DNA of 21,166 bases, taken from the NCBI GenBank assembly GCA_002450925.1, contig DKAU01000124.1:1-21166 (forward strand), given 5' to 3'. Both the position numbers and the translations under genes were made by a program. The notes below the pieces were generated by a model. The model did not search any database, was not told the origin of the DNA, and saw only the letters and a program-made list of their open reading frames with translations. Of the stretch, positions 13,406-20,954 are shown one piece after another. Position 1 is the stretch's first letter; the number at the start of each line of letters is the position of its first letter. The DNA comes from Thiobacillus sp. UBA6918 (GTDB lineage Bacteria; Pseudomonadota; Gammaproteobacteria; Burkholderiales; Thiobacillaceae).

Positions 13406-15736
13406 ATGATACGCCTAAGAACAATATTGTTTGCCCTGCCAGGATTGCTGTTGGCTTTGGCTTCCGGACTTGTCCACGCCGAAGATTTTCTTGATCCGGA
13501 AGAAGCATTTAAATTTTCTGCCCGTGCAGTCGATGCACAGACCATCGAGGCCAGCTGGAAAATCGCCGACGGTTATTACCTCTACCGCGAAAAATTCAAG
13601 TTCAGCCTGGACGGCGCAAAACTCGGCTCCGCTCAGTACCCTGCCGGGAAAATCAAGGATGACCCCACATTCGGCTCGGTCGAGGTCTACAAGCATTCAG
13701 TGGCCATCAAATTGCCGGTGACTCGCGACCCCGGCGGCGCACTGCCTGTCAGCCTGAAGGCGACGTTCCAGGGCTGCGCGGAAGATGGGGTTTGTTACAT
13801 GCCCATCACCACAGTCATTCCTCTGAAGCTTGCAGCACTTTCAGCGCCCAAGGAAAAGCCGCTTGCCTCAGATTCCTCGAAACAGAGTGTCGCACCACTT
13901 TCCCAGTCTGCTTCCGCCCTGGCCGGCTTGCGTACCCTGGCCGGCGATAGCGGAGAAGACGAGTTCTTGCCGCCCGATCAGGCATTCAAATCAAACGCCC
14001 GGCTCAAGGATGCACAAACACTCGCAGTAACATACGCCATCGCAAAGGACTATTACCTCTATCGCGACAAGCTCAAGTTTTCGGTCAAGGCCCCCGAAGG
14101 CGTCACGCTATACAAGATTTCCACCCCCAAGCCCGATGTCAAGAATGATCCCACTTTTGGGCGCACCGAGGTCTATCATCACGACTTCGCTGCTGAAGCC
14201 ACACTTTCAAGGGCGCTCAAGCCAAACGAAAAACTGGTTGTCGACCTGGTTTATCAGGGCTGTAGCGAAAAGGGGGTTTGCTACCCCCCCATCAACAAGA
14301 CCTACACTCTGGCTGCAACAGACAATGGAGTAGCTGAAGAAAACAATGCCGCGGACAGCGCTTCCGCCACAACAGCCCCCGAAGCGGCAGTTTCTTCTGC
14401 CCCCGCAGAAAAAGCGGATATCAACGATGCTTCCAGCATCCAGAAAACGCTTGCCAAGGGTGGATTGTGGGTAGCCATTGCCGCATTCTTTGGATTCGGT
14501 CTCGCACTATCCCTCACGCCCTGCGTGTTCCCGATGATCCCGATTCTGTCCGGCATCATCGCTGGCCAAAAGCACGTTACGCACACAAGCGGATTTTTCC
14601 TTTCGCTCGCCTACGTGCTGGGCATGGCCATCACCTATGCAATCGTTGGCGTTATCGCCGCACAATCGGGTACCTTGCTTTCAAACGCTCTGCAAAACCC
14701 GATTGCGCTGGGTATCGGTGCTGCCATTTTCGTGGCGCTCGCACTTTCAATGTTCGGTTTTTATGACCTGCAGCTCCCCAATGCGCTGCAAAGCAAATTG
14801 AGCGAAACCTCCAACAAGATGCATGGGGGGCATTTCACCGGCGTATTCGGCATGGGCGCGCTTTCTGCCCTGATTGTCGGCCCCTGTGTCGCCCCTCCTC
14901 TTGCTGCAACCCTTGCCTATATTGCTCAAACCGGCGACAGCCTCAAAGGTGGCCTGTCCCTATTTTCACTGGCGATGGGAATGGGTGTGCCGCTCCTTGC
15001 CGTTGGACTGTCTGCAGGAACCCTGCACCTCAAGGCTGGAGCCTGGATGAACGGGGTCAAGTACTTCTTCGGTGTGGCCATGCTCGGTGTGGCGATCTGG
15101 CTGATTTCGCCTTTCCTGCCGTCCTGGATGAACATGGCGTTGTGGTCTTCGCTGCTTATCATTTCGGCTGTATATCTCCATGCCTTGGATTCCTTGCCTC
15201 AGCACGCCAAGGGATGGGCCAAATTCTGGAAAGGCGTGGGCGTTGTGCTCCTGATCTCGGGCATCGGCCTCCTGCTGGGCGCCTTGGGTGGCAGCCGTGA
15301 CGTTCTGCAGCCCCTGACCGTCTACCAGGGCATCCTAAGCGGCTCGGCGGGTTCCCCCGCTGCCCAGGCTGCACATGGACTTGAGTTTGAACGGGTCAAG
15401 ACCAGTTCCGAACTCGATATCAGACTCGCAGCGGCCAAGTCGGCTGGGAAGCCAGTGATGCTGGACTTCTATGCCAACTGGTGTGTTTCCTGCAAGGAAA
15501 TGGAGAAGTTCACCTTCTCTGACGCCCGCGTCCAGTCACGCCTCAAAGATGCGGTTCTGTTGCAGGTCGACGTGACCGCCAACTCGGATGACGACAAGGC
15601 GTTGCTGAAGCGCTTTGGCCTGTTTGGCCCCCCCGGACTGATTTTCTGGAACGCCCAAGGCCAGCAGTCCGACTACAAGGTCATCGGTTATGAAAAGGCA
15701 GACAGGTTCCTGAGCAGTCTCGACAAAGCGCTTTGA
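13406..15736 (+). CDS. dsbD: Thiol:disulfide interchange protein DsbD with two N-terminal alpha domains
   Basis: DsbD carries electrons from cytoplasmic thioredoxin across the inner membrane to periplasmic thiol proteins. At 776 residues it is much longer than the usual 560-600. Order: signal peptide (1-25); first alpha domain (about 26-142) with C124 and C130 (FQGCAEDGVCY); linker; second alpha domain (about 184-303) with C286 and C292 (YQGCSEKGVCY); an Ala/Glu-rich linker; an eight-helix beta domain (about 352-630) with C373 in SLTPCVFPM and C493 in GPCVAPP; and a thioredoxin-like gamma domain with C693 and C696 (YANWCVSCKEME). All catalytic cysteines are present. ATG 13406 is preferred over ATG 13391 because GAGAG precedes it at good spacing and it yields a cleaner signal peptide. 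It ends TGATG into the next redoxin gene. Confidence 0.95.
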   Translation: MIRLRTILFALPGLLLALASGLVHAEDFLDPEEAFKFSARAVDAQTIEASWKIADGYYLYREKFKFSLDGAKLGSAQYPAGKIKDDPTFGSVEVYKHSVAIKLPVTRDPGGALPVSLKATFQGCAEDGVCYMPITTVIPLKLAALSAPKEKPLASDSSKQSVAPLSQSASALAGLRTLAGDSGEDEFLPPDQAFKSNARLKDAQTLAVTYAIAKDYYLYRDKLKFSVKAPEGVTLYKISTPKPDVKNDPTFGRTEVYHHDFAAEATLSRALKPNEKLVVDLVYQGCSEKGVCYPPINKTYTLAATDNGVAEENNAADSASATTAPEAAVSSAPAEKADINDASSIQKTLAKGGLWVAIAAFFGFGLALSLTPCVFPMIPILSGIIAGQKHVTHTSGFFLSLAYVLGMAITYAIVGVIAAQSGTLLSNALQNPIALGIGAAIFVALALSMFGFYDLQLPNALQSKLSETSNKMHGGHFTGVFGMGALSALIVGPCVAPPLAATLAYIAQTGDSLKGGLSLFSLAMGMGVPLLAVGLSAGTLHLKAGAWMNGVKYFFGVAMLGVAIWLISPFLPSWMNMALWSSLLIISAVYLHALDSLPQHAKGWAKFWKGVGVVLLISGIGLLLGALGGSRDVLQPLTVYQGILSGSAGSPAAQAAHGLEFERVKTSSELDIRLAAAKSAGKPVMLDFYANWCVSCKEMEKFTFSDARVQSRLKDAVLLQVDVTANSDDDKALLKRFGLFGPPGLIFWNAQGQQSDYKVIGYEKADRFLSSLDKAL

Positions 15737-16260
15737 TGTCGAAGCAAAATCAGCTGGTCATCCTGGCCGCCATATTGGCGCTGGCTGTCGGGATCGGCCT
15801 TTCCTTCTGGTTGAAAAAGCCAGGCCCTGCCCAACCCGGTGCTTCTGAAGCCCTTCTTGTTACTCCCATCAAGACGCTGGATGGGCAAACGCTGAGCTTG
15901 GCCAAATATCAAGGCAAAATCCTGGTCGTCAACTTCTGGGCGACCTGGTGTCCACCCTGTAGGGACGAAATCCCTCTTTTCATTGAATCCCAACGCGAAC
16001 TTGCTGCGAACGGAGTGCAATTTGTCGGCATTGCGCTCGATAACCCCCAGAAAGTTGCCGATTTTGCACAAGAAGTCGGCATAAACTATCCGGTTCTGCT
16101 TGGCGGCATCAATGAATCAGAGTCTTTGCGCAAACTGGGTAATTCTGGCGGGGGTTTGCCCTATACCCTGATCTATGACCGTGGTGGCAATTTACGCGAA
16201 AAAGTCCTCGGAAGCCTTGAAAAGGCGCGGCTTGAGCAACTCCTTGCACCGTTAATCTAA
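15736..16260 (+). CDS. TlpA/ResA-like membrane-anchored thioredoxin
   Basis: The 174-residue protein has a single N-terminal signal anchor (residues about 7-26) and a TlpA-family domain facing the periplasm. VTPIKTLDGQTLSLAKYQGKILVVNFWATWCPPCRDEIP contains the active pair C72 and C75, VQFVGIALDN follows, and GGLPYTLIYDRGG supplies the cis-proline. Such proteins reduce specific targets, for example apocytochrome c or Cu-site proteins, and are recharged by DsbD or CcdA. The ATG overlaps the dsbD stop by one base (TGATG), which argues that DsbD is its electron donor. The TTG one codon earlier is a less likely start. Confidence 0.87.
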   Translation: MSKQNQLVILAAILALAVGIGLSFWLKKPGPAQPGASEALLVTPIKTLDGQTLSLAKYQGKILVVNFWATWCPPCRDEIPLFIESQRELAANGVQFVGIALDNPQKVADFAQEVGINYPVLLGGINESESLRKLGNSGGGLPYTLIYDRGGNLREKVLGSLEKARLEQLLAPLI

Positions 16261-16318
16261 CTACAAATTAGCGTCAAGATCTGGACATTTTCCGGGAATT
16301 TGTATCAAACTTGCGCCC

Positions 16319-16849
16319 ATGCCGAAATCGACCAGCACTCGCAAAAGCGGTAAGGGAGTGGCTCTGCCAAAAGCCATTCTGGTTTTGCATGGCCCAAACC
16401 TGAATCTGCTCGGAAGCCGCGAACCCCAGCACTACGGACTCACGACCCTGGAGGATATCAACCAGGCACTGGTAACCCGTGGGGAAGCCTGCGGCGTTAC
16501 TGTGGAAACCTTTCAAAGCAACCTCGAAGGTGCGCTGATCGACCGTGTCCAACAGGCCAAGCAAGATGGCGTGGATTTCATCCTCATTAACCCCGCTGGC
16601 TATACCCACACCAGCGTCGCTTTGCGCGATGCGCTGGCGGCAGTGGGCATACCGTTTGTGGAAGTACATCTTTCCAATGTGCATGCACGGGAATCATTCC
16701 GGCATCACTCCTATTTCTCCGACCTGGCCTTGGGCGTCATTGCCGGGCTGGGTTCTCAGGGCTACGAGCTAGCGCTGGAGTTTGCCCTGCGTCATTTACA
16801 CGTGAAAGTTACAAATCATGGATCTCAGAAAGCTGAAAAAACTCATTGA
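16319..16849 (+). CDS. aroQ: Type II 3-dehydroquinate dehydratase
   Basis: This enzyme dehydrates 3-dehydroquinate to 3-dehydroshikimate in aromatic amino-acid synthesis; type II enzymes are dodecamers. The 176-residue protein carries ILVLHGPNLNLLGSREP, the catalytic Tyr39 (HYG), the NPAGYTHTSVALRDAL substrate loop, catalytic His118 in VEVHLSNVHARESFRHHSYFS, and GVIAGLGSQGYELAL. The conserved region begins near residue 18, so ATG 16319 leaves a basic 17-residue N-terminal extension; GTG 16358 is an alternative but has poor ribosome-binding spacing. The C-terminus runs about 15 residues past the usual end and overlaps accB by 32 nt. The aroQ-accB-accC order is widespread in proteobacteria. Confidence 0.94.
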   Translation: MPKSTSTRKSGKGVALPKAILVLHGPNLNLLGSREPQHYGLTTLEDINQALVTRGEACGVTVETFQSNLEGALIDRVQQAKQDGVDFILINPAGYTHTSVALRDALAAVGIPFVEVHLSNVHARESFRHHSYFSDLALGVIAGLGSQGYELALEFALRHLHVKVTNHGSQKAEKTH

Positions 16850-17273
16850 TCTGGTGGAGGAGTCCGGCATTGCGGAGCTGGAAATTACCGAGGGCGAGGA
16901 AAAGGTGCGTATCGCGCGTGTTGCGGCCGGCGGCCAGCAGCCCATATACATGAATGCGCCCATGCCCGCCCCCACTGTTCCGGTTGCGCCTGCCGCTGCT
17001 CCGGCAGCACCCGCCGAAGCAGCGCCCGCCGAACCCGAAGGACACGTGGTGCGTTCGCCAATGGTCGGCACCTTCTACCGCTCACCCTCTCCCGGCTCCA
17101 AGTCGTTTGTTGAAGTGGGCCAATCCGTATCGTCTGGCGACACGCTGTGCATTATCGAAGCCATGAAATTGTTGAACGAAATCGAGGCCGACCAGGGCGG
17201 CGTCATCAAGGCCATACTGGTCGAGAATGGCCAGCCGGTGGAGTACGGAGAGCCGTTGTTCATTATTGGGTAA
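16818..17273 (+). CDS. accB: Biotin carboxyl carrier protein of acetyl-CoA carboxylase
   Basis: The 151-residue BCCP carries biotin between AccC and the AccAD carboxyltransferase for malonyl-CoA synthesis. An N-terminal helical segment (MDLRKLKKLIDLVEESGIAELEI) is followed by a flexible Ala/Pro-rich linker (about 46-74) and the biotinyl domain from residue 76, with VRSPMVGTFYRSPSPGSKSFVEVG (the BCCP thumb) and the biotinylation motif EAMKLLNEIE, in which K117 is the target. The start is internal to the end of aroQ, so translation is probably coupled. A small hairpin spans its stop codon. Confidence 0.97.
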   Translation: MDLRKLKKLIDLVEESGIAELEITEGEEKVRIARVAAGGQQPIYMNAPMPAPTVPVAPAAAPAAPAEAAPAEPEGHVVRSPMVGTFYRSPSPGSKSFVEVGQSVSSGDTLCIIEAMKLLNEIEADQGGVIKAILVENGQPVEYGEPLFIIG

Positions 17274-17286
17274 CCCTTCAAGGGTT
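17272..17286 (+). other. Small hairpin at the accB stop codon
   Basis: AACCCT (17272-17277) and AGGGTT (17281-17286) form a 6-bp stem with a TCA loop, starting inside the accB stop codon. No T-run follows, so it is not an intrinsic terminator. It sits at the head of the 69-nt accB-accC gap and could protect or stall transcripts between the two genes. Function is unproven. Confidence 0.35.
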
Positions 17287-17342
17287 CACGGCAAGGGTAA
17301 ACCCATGCCCGAGCACCACCCCGAAGCCATCACGAGCAGACC

Positions 17343-18698
17343 ATGTTTGAAAAAATTCTCATAGCCAACCGCGGCGAAATTGCCTTGCGCATCCAGCGTG
17401 CATGCCGGGAAATGGGCATCAAGACGGTGGCGGTCCACTCCGAGGCAGACCGTGACGCCAAATACGTAAAGCTTGCCGATGAATCGGTTTGTATCGGTCC
17501 GGCCCCCTCGAGCCAGTCTTATCTGAATGTGCCCGCCATCATTGCTGCGGCCGAAGTCACCGACTCCGAAGCCATCCATCCGGGCTACGGCTTCCTTTCG
17601 GAAAATGCCGACTTTGCAGAACGGGTGGAATCCTCCGGTTTTGTTTTCATCGGTCCACGCCCTGACTCCATTCGCCTGATGGGCGACAAGGTTGCGGCTA
17701 AGGATGCCATGAAAAAAGCCAAGGTGCCCTGCGTACCCGGCTCGGATGGCGCTCTGCCAGATGACAATGACGAAATTATCCGCATAGCCCGTGAAGTTGG
17801 TTACCCGGTATTGATCAAGGCGGCTGGCGGCGGCGGCGGCCGAGGAATGCGTGTGGTGCATAGCGAAGGCGCATTGCTCAACGCCGTGCAGATGACCAAG
17901 ACCGAAGCACAAACGGCTTTCGGCAACCCCATGGTCTACATGGAACGCTACCTGCAGAAACCTCGCCATATCGAATTCCAGGTTCTGGCTGATGAACATG
18001 GCAATGCCATCCACCTTGGCGAGCGCGACTGCTCCATGCAGCGCCGTCACCAGAAAGTTCTTGAAGAAGCCCCTGCTCCCGGCCTCAGCCCGAAACTGCG
18101 CGACAAGATCGGCGAACGCTGCGCCGATGCCTGTCGCAGCATCGGCTATCGCGGTGCCGGCACCTTCGAGTTCCTCTACGAAGACGGCGAGTTTTTCTTC
18201 ATCGAAATGAACACCCGCGTCCAGGTTGAGCACCCGGTTACCGAACTGATTACTGGCGTGGACATCGTGCAGGAACAGCTTTGGATTGCCAGCGGCGAGA
18301 AGCTGCGCTACCGGCAAAAAGACATCGAATTCAAGGGACATGCCATCGAGTGCCGGATCAACGCCGAGCATCCCTACACTTTTGTCCCGTCTCCCGGTCG
18401 CCTCACCGCCTGGCACCCGCCTGGCGGACCCGGCATCCGCGTGGACTCGCACGTCTTTGCAGGCTACATGGTGCCACCGCATTACGACTCCATGATCGGC
18501 AAGCTGCTGGCTTACGGAAAGACCCGCGACCAGGCGATTGCCCGCATGCGCGGGGCTTTGCTGGAAATGGCGGTCGAGGGCATTCTGACAAATATCCCGC
18601 TGCACCAGGATCTGATGAACGACCGCGCTTTCCAGCTGGGCGGCTCGAGTATTCATTACCTGGAACAGAAACTGGCAGCTGAGAAAGAAAGGTCCTGA
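17343..18698 (+). CDS. accC: Biotin carboxylase subunit of acetyl-CoA carboxylase
   Basis: AccC carboxylates the biotin of AccB using ATP and bicarbonate. The 451-residue length is standard. Motifs in order: KILIANRGEIALRIQRACREMG; the IHPGYGFLSENADFA segment; the ATP-grasp lysine region VLIKAAGGGGGRGMRVV (Gly-rich loop); LGERDCSMQRRHQKVLEEAPAP; FEFLYEDGEFFFIEMNTRVQVEHPVTE with the metal-binding Glu and Asn and the catalytic Arg; and HAIECRINAEHP. It lies 69 nt after accB, in one operon. A 500-residue open frame on the opposite strand (17286-18788) is a codon-bias shadow of this gene. Confidence 0.98.
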   Translation: MFEKILIANRGEIALRIQRACREMGIKTVAVHSEADRDAKYVKLADESVCIGPAPSSQSYLNVPAIIAAAEVTDSEAIHPGYGFLSENADFAERVESSGFVFIGPRPDSIRLMGDKVAAKDAMKKAKVPCVPGSDGALPDDNDEIIRIAREVGYPVLIKAAGGGGGRGMRVVHSEGALLNAVQMTKTEAQTAFGNPMVYMERYLQKPRHIEFQVLADEHGNAIHLGERDCSMQRRHQKVLEEAPAPGLSPKLRDKIGERCADACRSIGYRGAGTFEFLYEDGEFFFIEMNTRVQVEHPVTELITGVDIVQEQLWIASGEKLRYRQKDIEFKGHAIECRINAEHPYTFVPSPGRLTAWHPPGGPGIRVDSHVFAGYMVPPHYDSMIGKLLAYGKTRDQAIARMRGALLEMAVEGILTNIPLHQDLMNDRAFQLGGSSIHYLEQKLAAEKERS

Positions 18699-18760
18699 AA
18701 ACAGGATTCGCTGACAGCCCGTCCATCCACTCTTAGTTGTTTTTGTTGGACAATCGGACC

Positions 18761-19651
18761 ATGCCCTGGCAGTCACTTCGCATATCACTGGACGCTTCCC
18801 GCGCCGAGGCCTTTTCCGAGGCCCTGATGTCGCTGGGCGCGATTTCGGTTTCCCTTGAAGACGCCGATGCCGGCAGTCTGGACGAAACCCCTATTTTCGG
18901 CGAACCAACCGAGCCAGATGCCGGCCTGTGGAGTCACTGCATCGTCACGGCGCTTCTGGAACCGGATCAAAACCCTGCCGATATCGTTGCCAGCGCTGCT
19001 GCAGACGCCAAGCTTGAGAAAACACCCGGCTGGACCTTAGAAACCATAGATGACCAGGACTGGGTGCGCCTGACACAATCTCAATTCGACCCGATCCCGA
19101 TATCCCCGCGGTTATGGATTGTCCCGACCTGGCATGAGGCTCCTAACTCAGAAGCACTGAATATCCGCCTCGACCCAGGCCTCGCCTTCGGCACCGGTTC
19201 ACACCCCACAACACGACTGTGCTTGCGCTGGCTGGATGAAAACATCAAGGGCGGCGAAACCGTGCTGGACTATGGCTGCGGGTCAGGCATTCTTGCCATT
19301 GCAGCTGCAAAACTCGGCGCAGCGAAGGTCTGGGGCATAGATATTGACCCGCAAGCCATTCAAGCCGCTGCCTACAATGCCGATATAAACGCGGTAAGTG
19401 CCAATTTTTTCACGACCGATCAGGCTCCTGCAACAACCGCCGGGATTGTCATGGCCAACATCCTGACCAATCCGCTCAAGGCCTTGGCCCCGCTATTGGC
19501 CAAACTGACACTCCCAGGAGGCCATTTGGTCATGTCCGGTATCCTGGAAAGTCAGGCCCAATCGGTGATGGAAATTTATAGCGCATGGTTTGAGTTTGAA
19601 AAACCAGCCGAAGAGGAAGGCTGGGTCAGACTTCATGGAATAAAAAAATGA
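18761..19651 (+). CDS. prmA: Ribosomal protein L11 methyltransferase
   Basis: PrmA trimethylates ribosomal protein L11 using S-adenosylmethionine. The 296-residue protein has the N-terminal L11-recognition domain (WQSLRISLDASRAEAFSEALMSLGAISVSLEDAD, with WTLETIDDQDWVRLTQSQFDPI) and then the catalytic domain: DPGLAFGTGSHPTTRLCLRWL, the SAM motif DYGCGSGILAIAAAKLGA (170-187), GIDIDPQAIQAA and the MANILTNPL motif. ATG 18761 (MPWQSLR) fits the family; the TTG eight codons earlier does not. It follows accC by 62 nt, and its stop overlaps the next gene by ATGA. Confidence 0.97.
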   Translation: MPWQSLRISLDASRAEAFSEALMSLGAISVSLEDADAGSLDETPIFGEPTEPDAGLWSHCIVTALLEPDQNPADIVASAAADAKLEKTPGWTLETIDDQDWVRLTQSQFDPIPISPRLWIVPTWHEAPNSEALNIRLDPGLAFGTGSHPTTRLCLRWLDENIKGGETVLDYGCGSGILAIAAAKLGAAKVWGIDIDPQAIQAAAYNADINAVSANFFTTDQAPATTAGIVMANILTNPLKALAPLLAKLTLPGGHLVMSGILESQAQSVMEIYSAWFEFEKPAEEEGWVRLHGIKK

Positions 19652-20730
19652 GTGAAGAAAAAGATCTAGTAGCCAAGTGCCCCGAATGCGGCAGTGCGTT
19701 TCGCCTGACACCGCAACATCTTGAAGCCGCCAAGGGCTGGGTTCAATGCGGCATGTGCGGCCATGTCTTCCATTCCGGCATCAAGCCGGTAGCCGAGAAG
19801 CGAGCTCAAGCCGCCCCGGAGACCACAGCAGAAGCGACGGCTGAAACAGCATCAGATAAAGCCAAGGGACTGGCGGCTCCCGGGGCAAGCACTCCGGTAA
19901 CAGCGAACACCCCAGTTACAGAAATACACTCAGAAGCCGGTTCAGACGCAGCGGCAGCAGGCCTTAGCGGCCTTGCACATCGCATGGCCGAACAGGAAAT
20001 CCCCTCGAGTTTTGGCCCCAAGTTGGAATCCATCATCCTCGTCGACCCCAACGCACCCCCGGCAGACGAGGACTACGGCCCCATGCCGGAATTTGAACCC
20101 AAACCAGAAGAGAAAAAAACTGCCACCCCGGCGCCTTCATTCACCCCCGCCACACCGCCAAGAGGCGGTTGGGGCTCAAGGCAGCAAAAAACGGCGACCA
20201 GCACAGGCTGGATACCTCGCCGCCCATCCGAGCCGGTTCGTGTCGAAACAAAAAAGAAAAGCAAACTTGGCTGGCTTTGGGGGCTTCTGATTGCCCTGCT
20301 GCTCGCCGCCATGGCGATGCAACTGCTCTACTATATGCGCGACAAGCTTGCCGCGAACAATCCGGAATTAAGGCCGGTTCTGGCCCAGATGTGCGATGTC
20401 TTGGGCTGCAGCCTGAGTTTGCCGAAGGATACCCGTCAGGTCGTCATTCTCGGTTCGGATCTGCAAACGGAAAATGACAACAACATGGCACTGGAAATCA
20501 CCCTGGCAAATCGTGCCGCCCATGCCATGGCCTGGCCGGTGCTGGAACTGACACTGACCGATGTTGAAGATCAGCCCATTGCCCGCCGCATGTTTGCGCC
20601 GAGCGAATACCTTCCTTCCGGCAAGATGGAATCCGCAGGAATCCAGCCACGGACGGAAACCCCATTCAATCTCCAGCTCCAGAGCAAAGGCCTGAAGGCT
20701 GCCGGTTATCGGTTGCGGATGTTTTACTGA
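19648..20730 (+). CDS. MJ0042-type zinc-ribbon / DUF3426 membrane protein
   Basis: The 360-residue protein starts with a zinc ribbon (C11, C14, C34, C37; CPECG and CGMCG) of the MJ0042 type. A disordered Ala/Pro/Glu-rich linker (about 50-205) follows, then one membrane helix (207-229) preceded by a Lys-rich stop-transfer segment, and a C-terminal DUF3426 domain (about 240-360) with VLGSDL, ALEITLANRAAHAMAWPVLELTLTD, and FAPSEYLPSG. The zinc finger would be cytoplasmic and DUF3426 periplasmic. The family is common after prmA in betaproteobacteria and its function is unknown. ATGA overlap with prmA indicates co-translation. Confidence 0.9.
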   Translation: MSEEKDLVAKCPECGSAFRLTPQHLEAAKGWVQCGMCGHVFHSGIKPVAEKRAQAAPETTAEATAETASDKAKGLAAPGASTPVTANTPVTEIHSEAGSDAAAAGLSGLAHRMAEQEIPSSFGPKLESIILVDPNAPPADEDYGPMPEFEPKPEEKKTATPAPSFTPATPPRGGWGSRQQKTATSTGWIPRRPSEPVRVETKKKSKLGWLWGLLIALLLAAMAMQLLYYMRDKLAANNPELRPVLAQMCDVLGCSLSLPKDTRQVVILGSDLQTENDNNMALEITLANRAAHAMAWPVLELTLTDVEDQPIARRMFAPSEYLPSGKMESAGIQPRTETPFNLQLQSKGLKAAGYRLRMFY

Positions 20731-20739
20731 CCGGGCCTG

Positions 20740-20748
20740 TGCTAAGAT
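20740..20748 (+). promoter_or_regulatory. Extended -10 promoter of the riboswitch-lipA unit
   Basis: TGCTAAGAT contains a TG dinucleotide one base before a TAAGAT box (4 of 6 to consensus), the layout of an extended -10 promoter. It has no good -35 at normal spacing. Transcription would start near 20755, just where the first glycine aptamer begins, which supports the assignment. Confidence 0.45.
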
Positions 20749-20754
20749 TCGCGC

Positions 20755-20902
20755 TCGGTGGGAGAGAATGGCAAAGCCGTCGCCGAAGGCGTAATCACCC
20801 GGGAACGCTCAGGCAAAAGGACCACTGATCAAGTAATTACTCTGGAGAGTGCAGTTAAGCTGCCGCCGAAGGGGATCAATCTCTCAGGCACCAAGGACAG
20901 AG
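20755..20902 (+). promoter_or_regulatory. Tandem glycine riboswitch (two gcvT-type aptamers)
   Basis: Aptamer 1 (about 20756-20827) has the P1 pairing CGGTGG/CCACTG, GGGAGAG, the CGCCGAAGG core and the CTCAGGCAAAAGGACC consensus. After a short A/T-rich linker, aptamer 2 (about 20840-20902) has the P1 pairing CTCTG/CAGAG, CTGGAGAG, CCGCCGAAGGGG and the CTCTCAGGCACCAAGGACAG consensus. Two complete copies in this order are the hallmark of cooperative or tandem glycine riboswitches. It lies between the DUF3426 gene and lipA, directly before an intrinsic terminator. Known examples mostly control gcv operons or glycine/alanine transporters. Confidence 0.96.
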
Positions 20903-20945
20903 GGGTGAGATAAGCAGCCTGTTTATCTCACCCCTTTTTGTTTTT
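20902..20945 (+). terminator. Intrinsic terminator, expression platform of the glycine riboswitch
   Basis: GGGGTGAGATAA (20902-20913) and TTATCTCACCCC (20923-20934) form a perfect 12-bp stem with a 9-nt loop, followed by TTTTTGTTTTT. The base of the stem can extend by A-U, G-U and A-U pairs into the AGAG that forms the 3' strand of aptamer-2 P1. Glycine binding could therefore compete weakly with the terminator (an ON switch); this direction is inference. Confidence 0.93.
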
Positions 20946-20954
20946 GGAGCCCTC

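Noticed and set aside
17822..17842. GGC triplet run as a possible microsatellite
   Set aside because: It encodes the conserved glycine loop of the AccC ATP-grasp site.
18693..18706. TCCTG/CAGGA hairpin at the accC stop as a terminator
   Set aside because: A 5-bp stem followed by no T-run; common by chance.
17286..18788. 500-residue open frame antisense to accC
   Set aside because: It lies opposite a clearly conserved biotin carboxylase gene, has no recognisable motif, and is explained by GC-rich codon bias.
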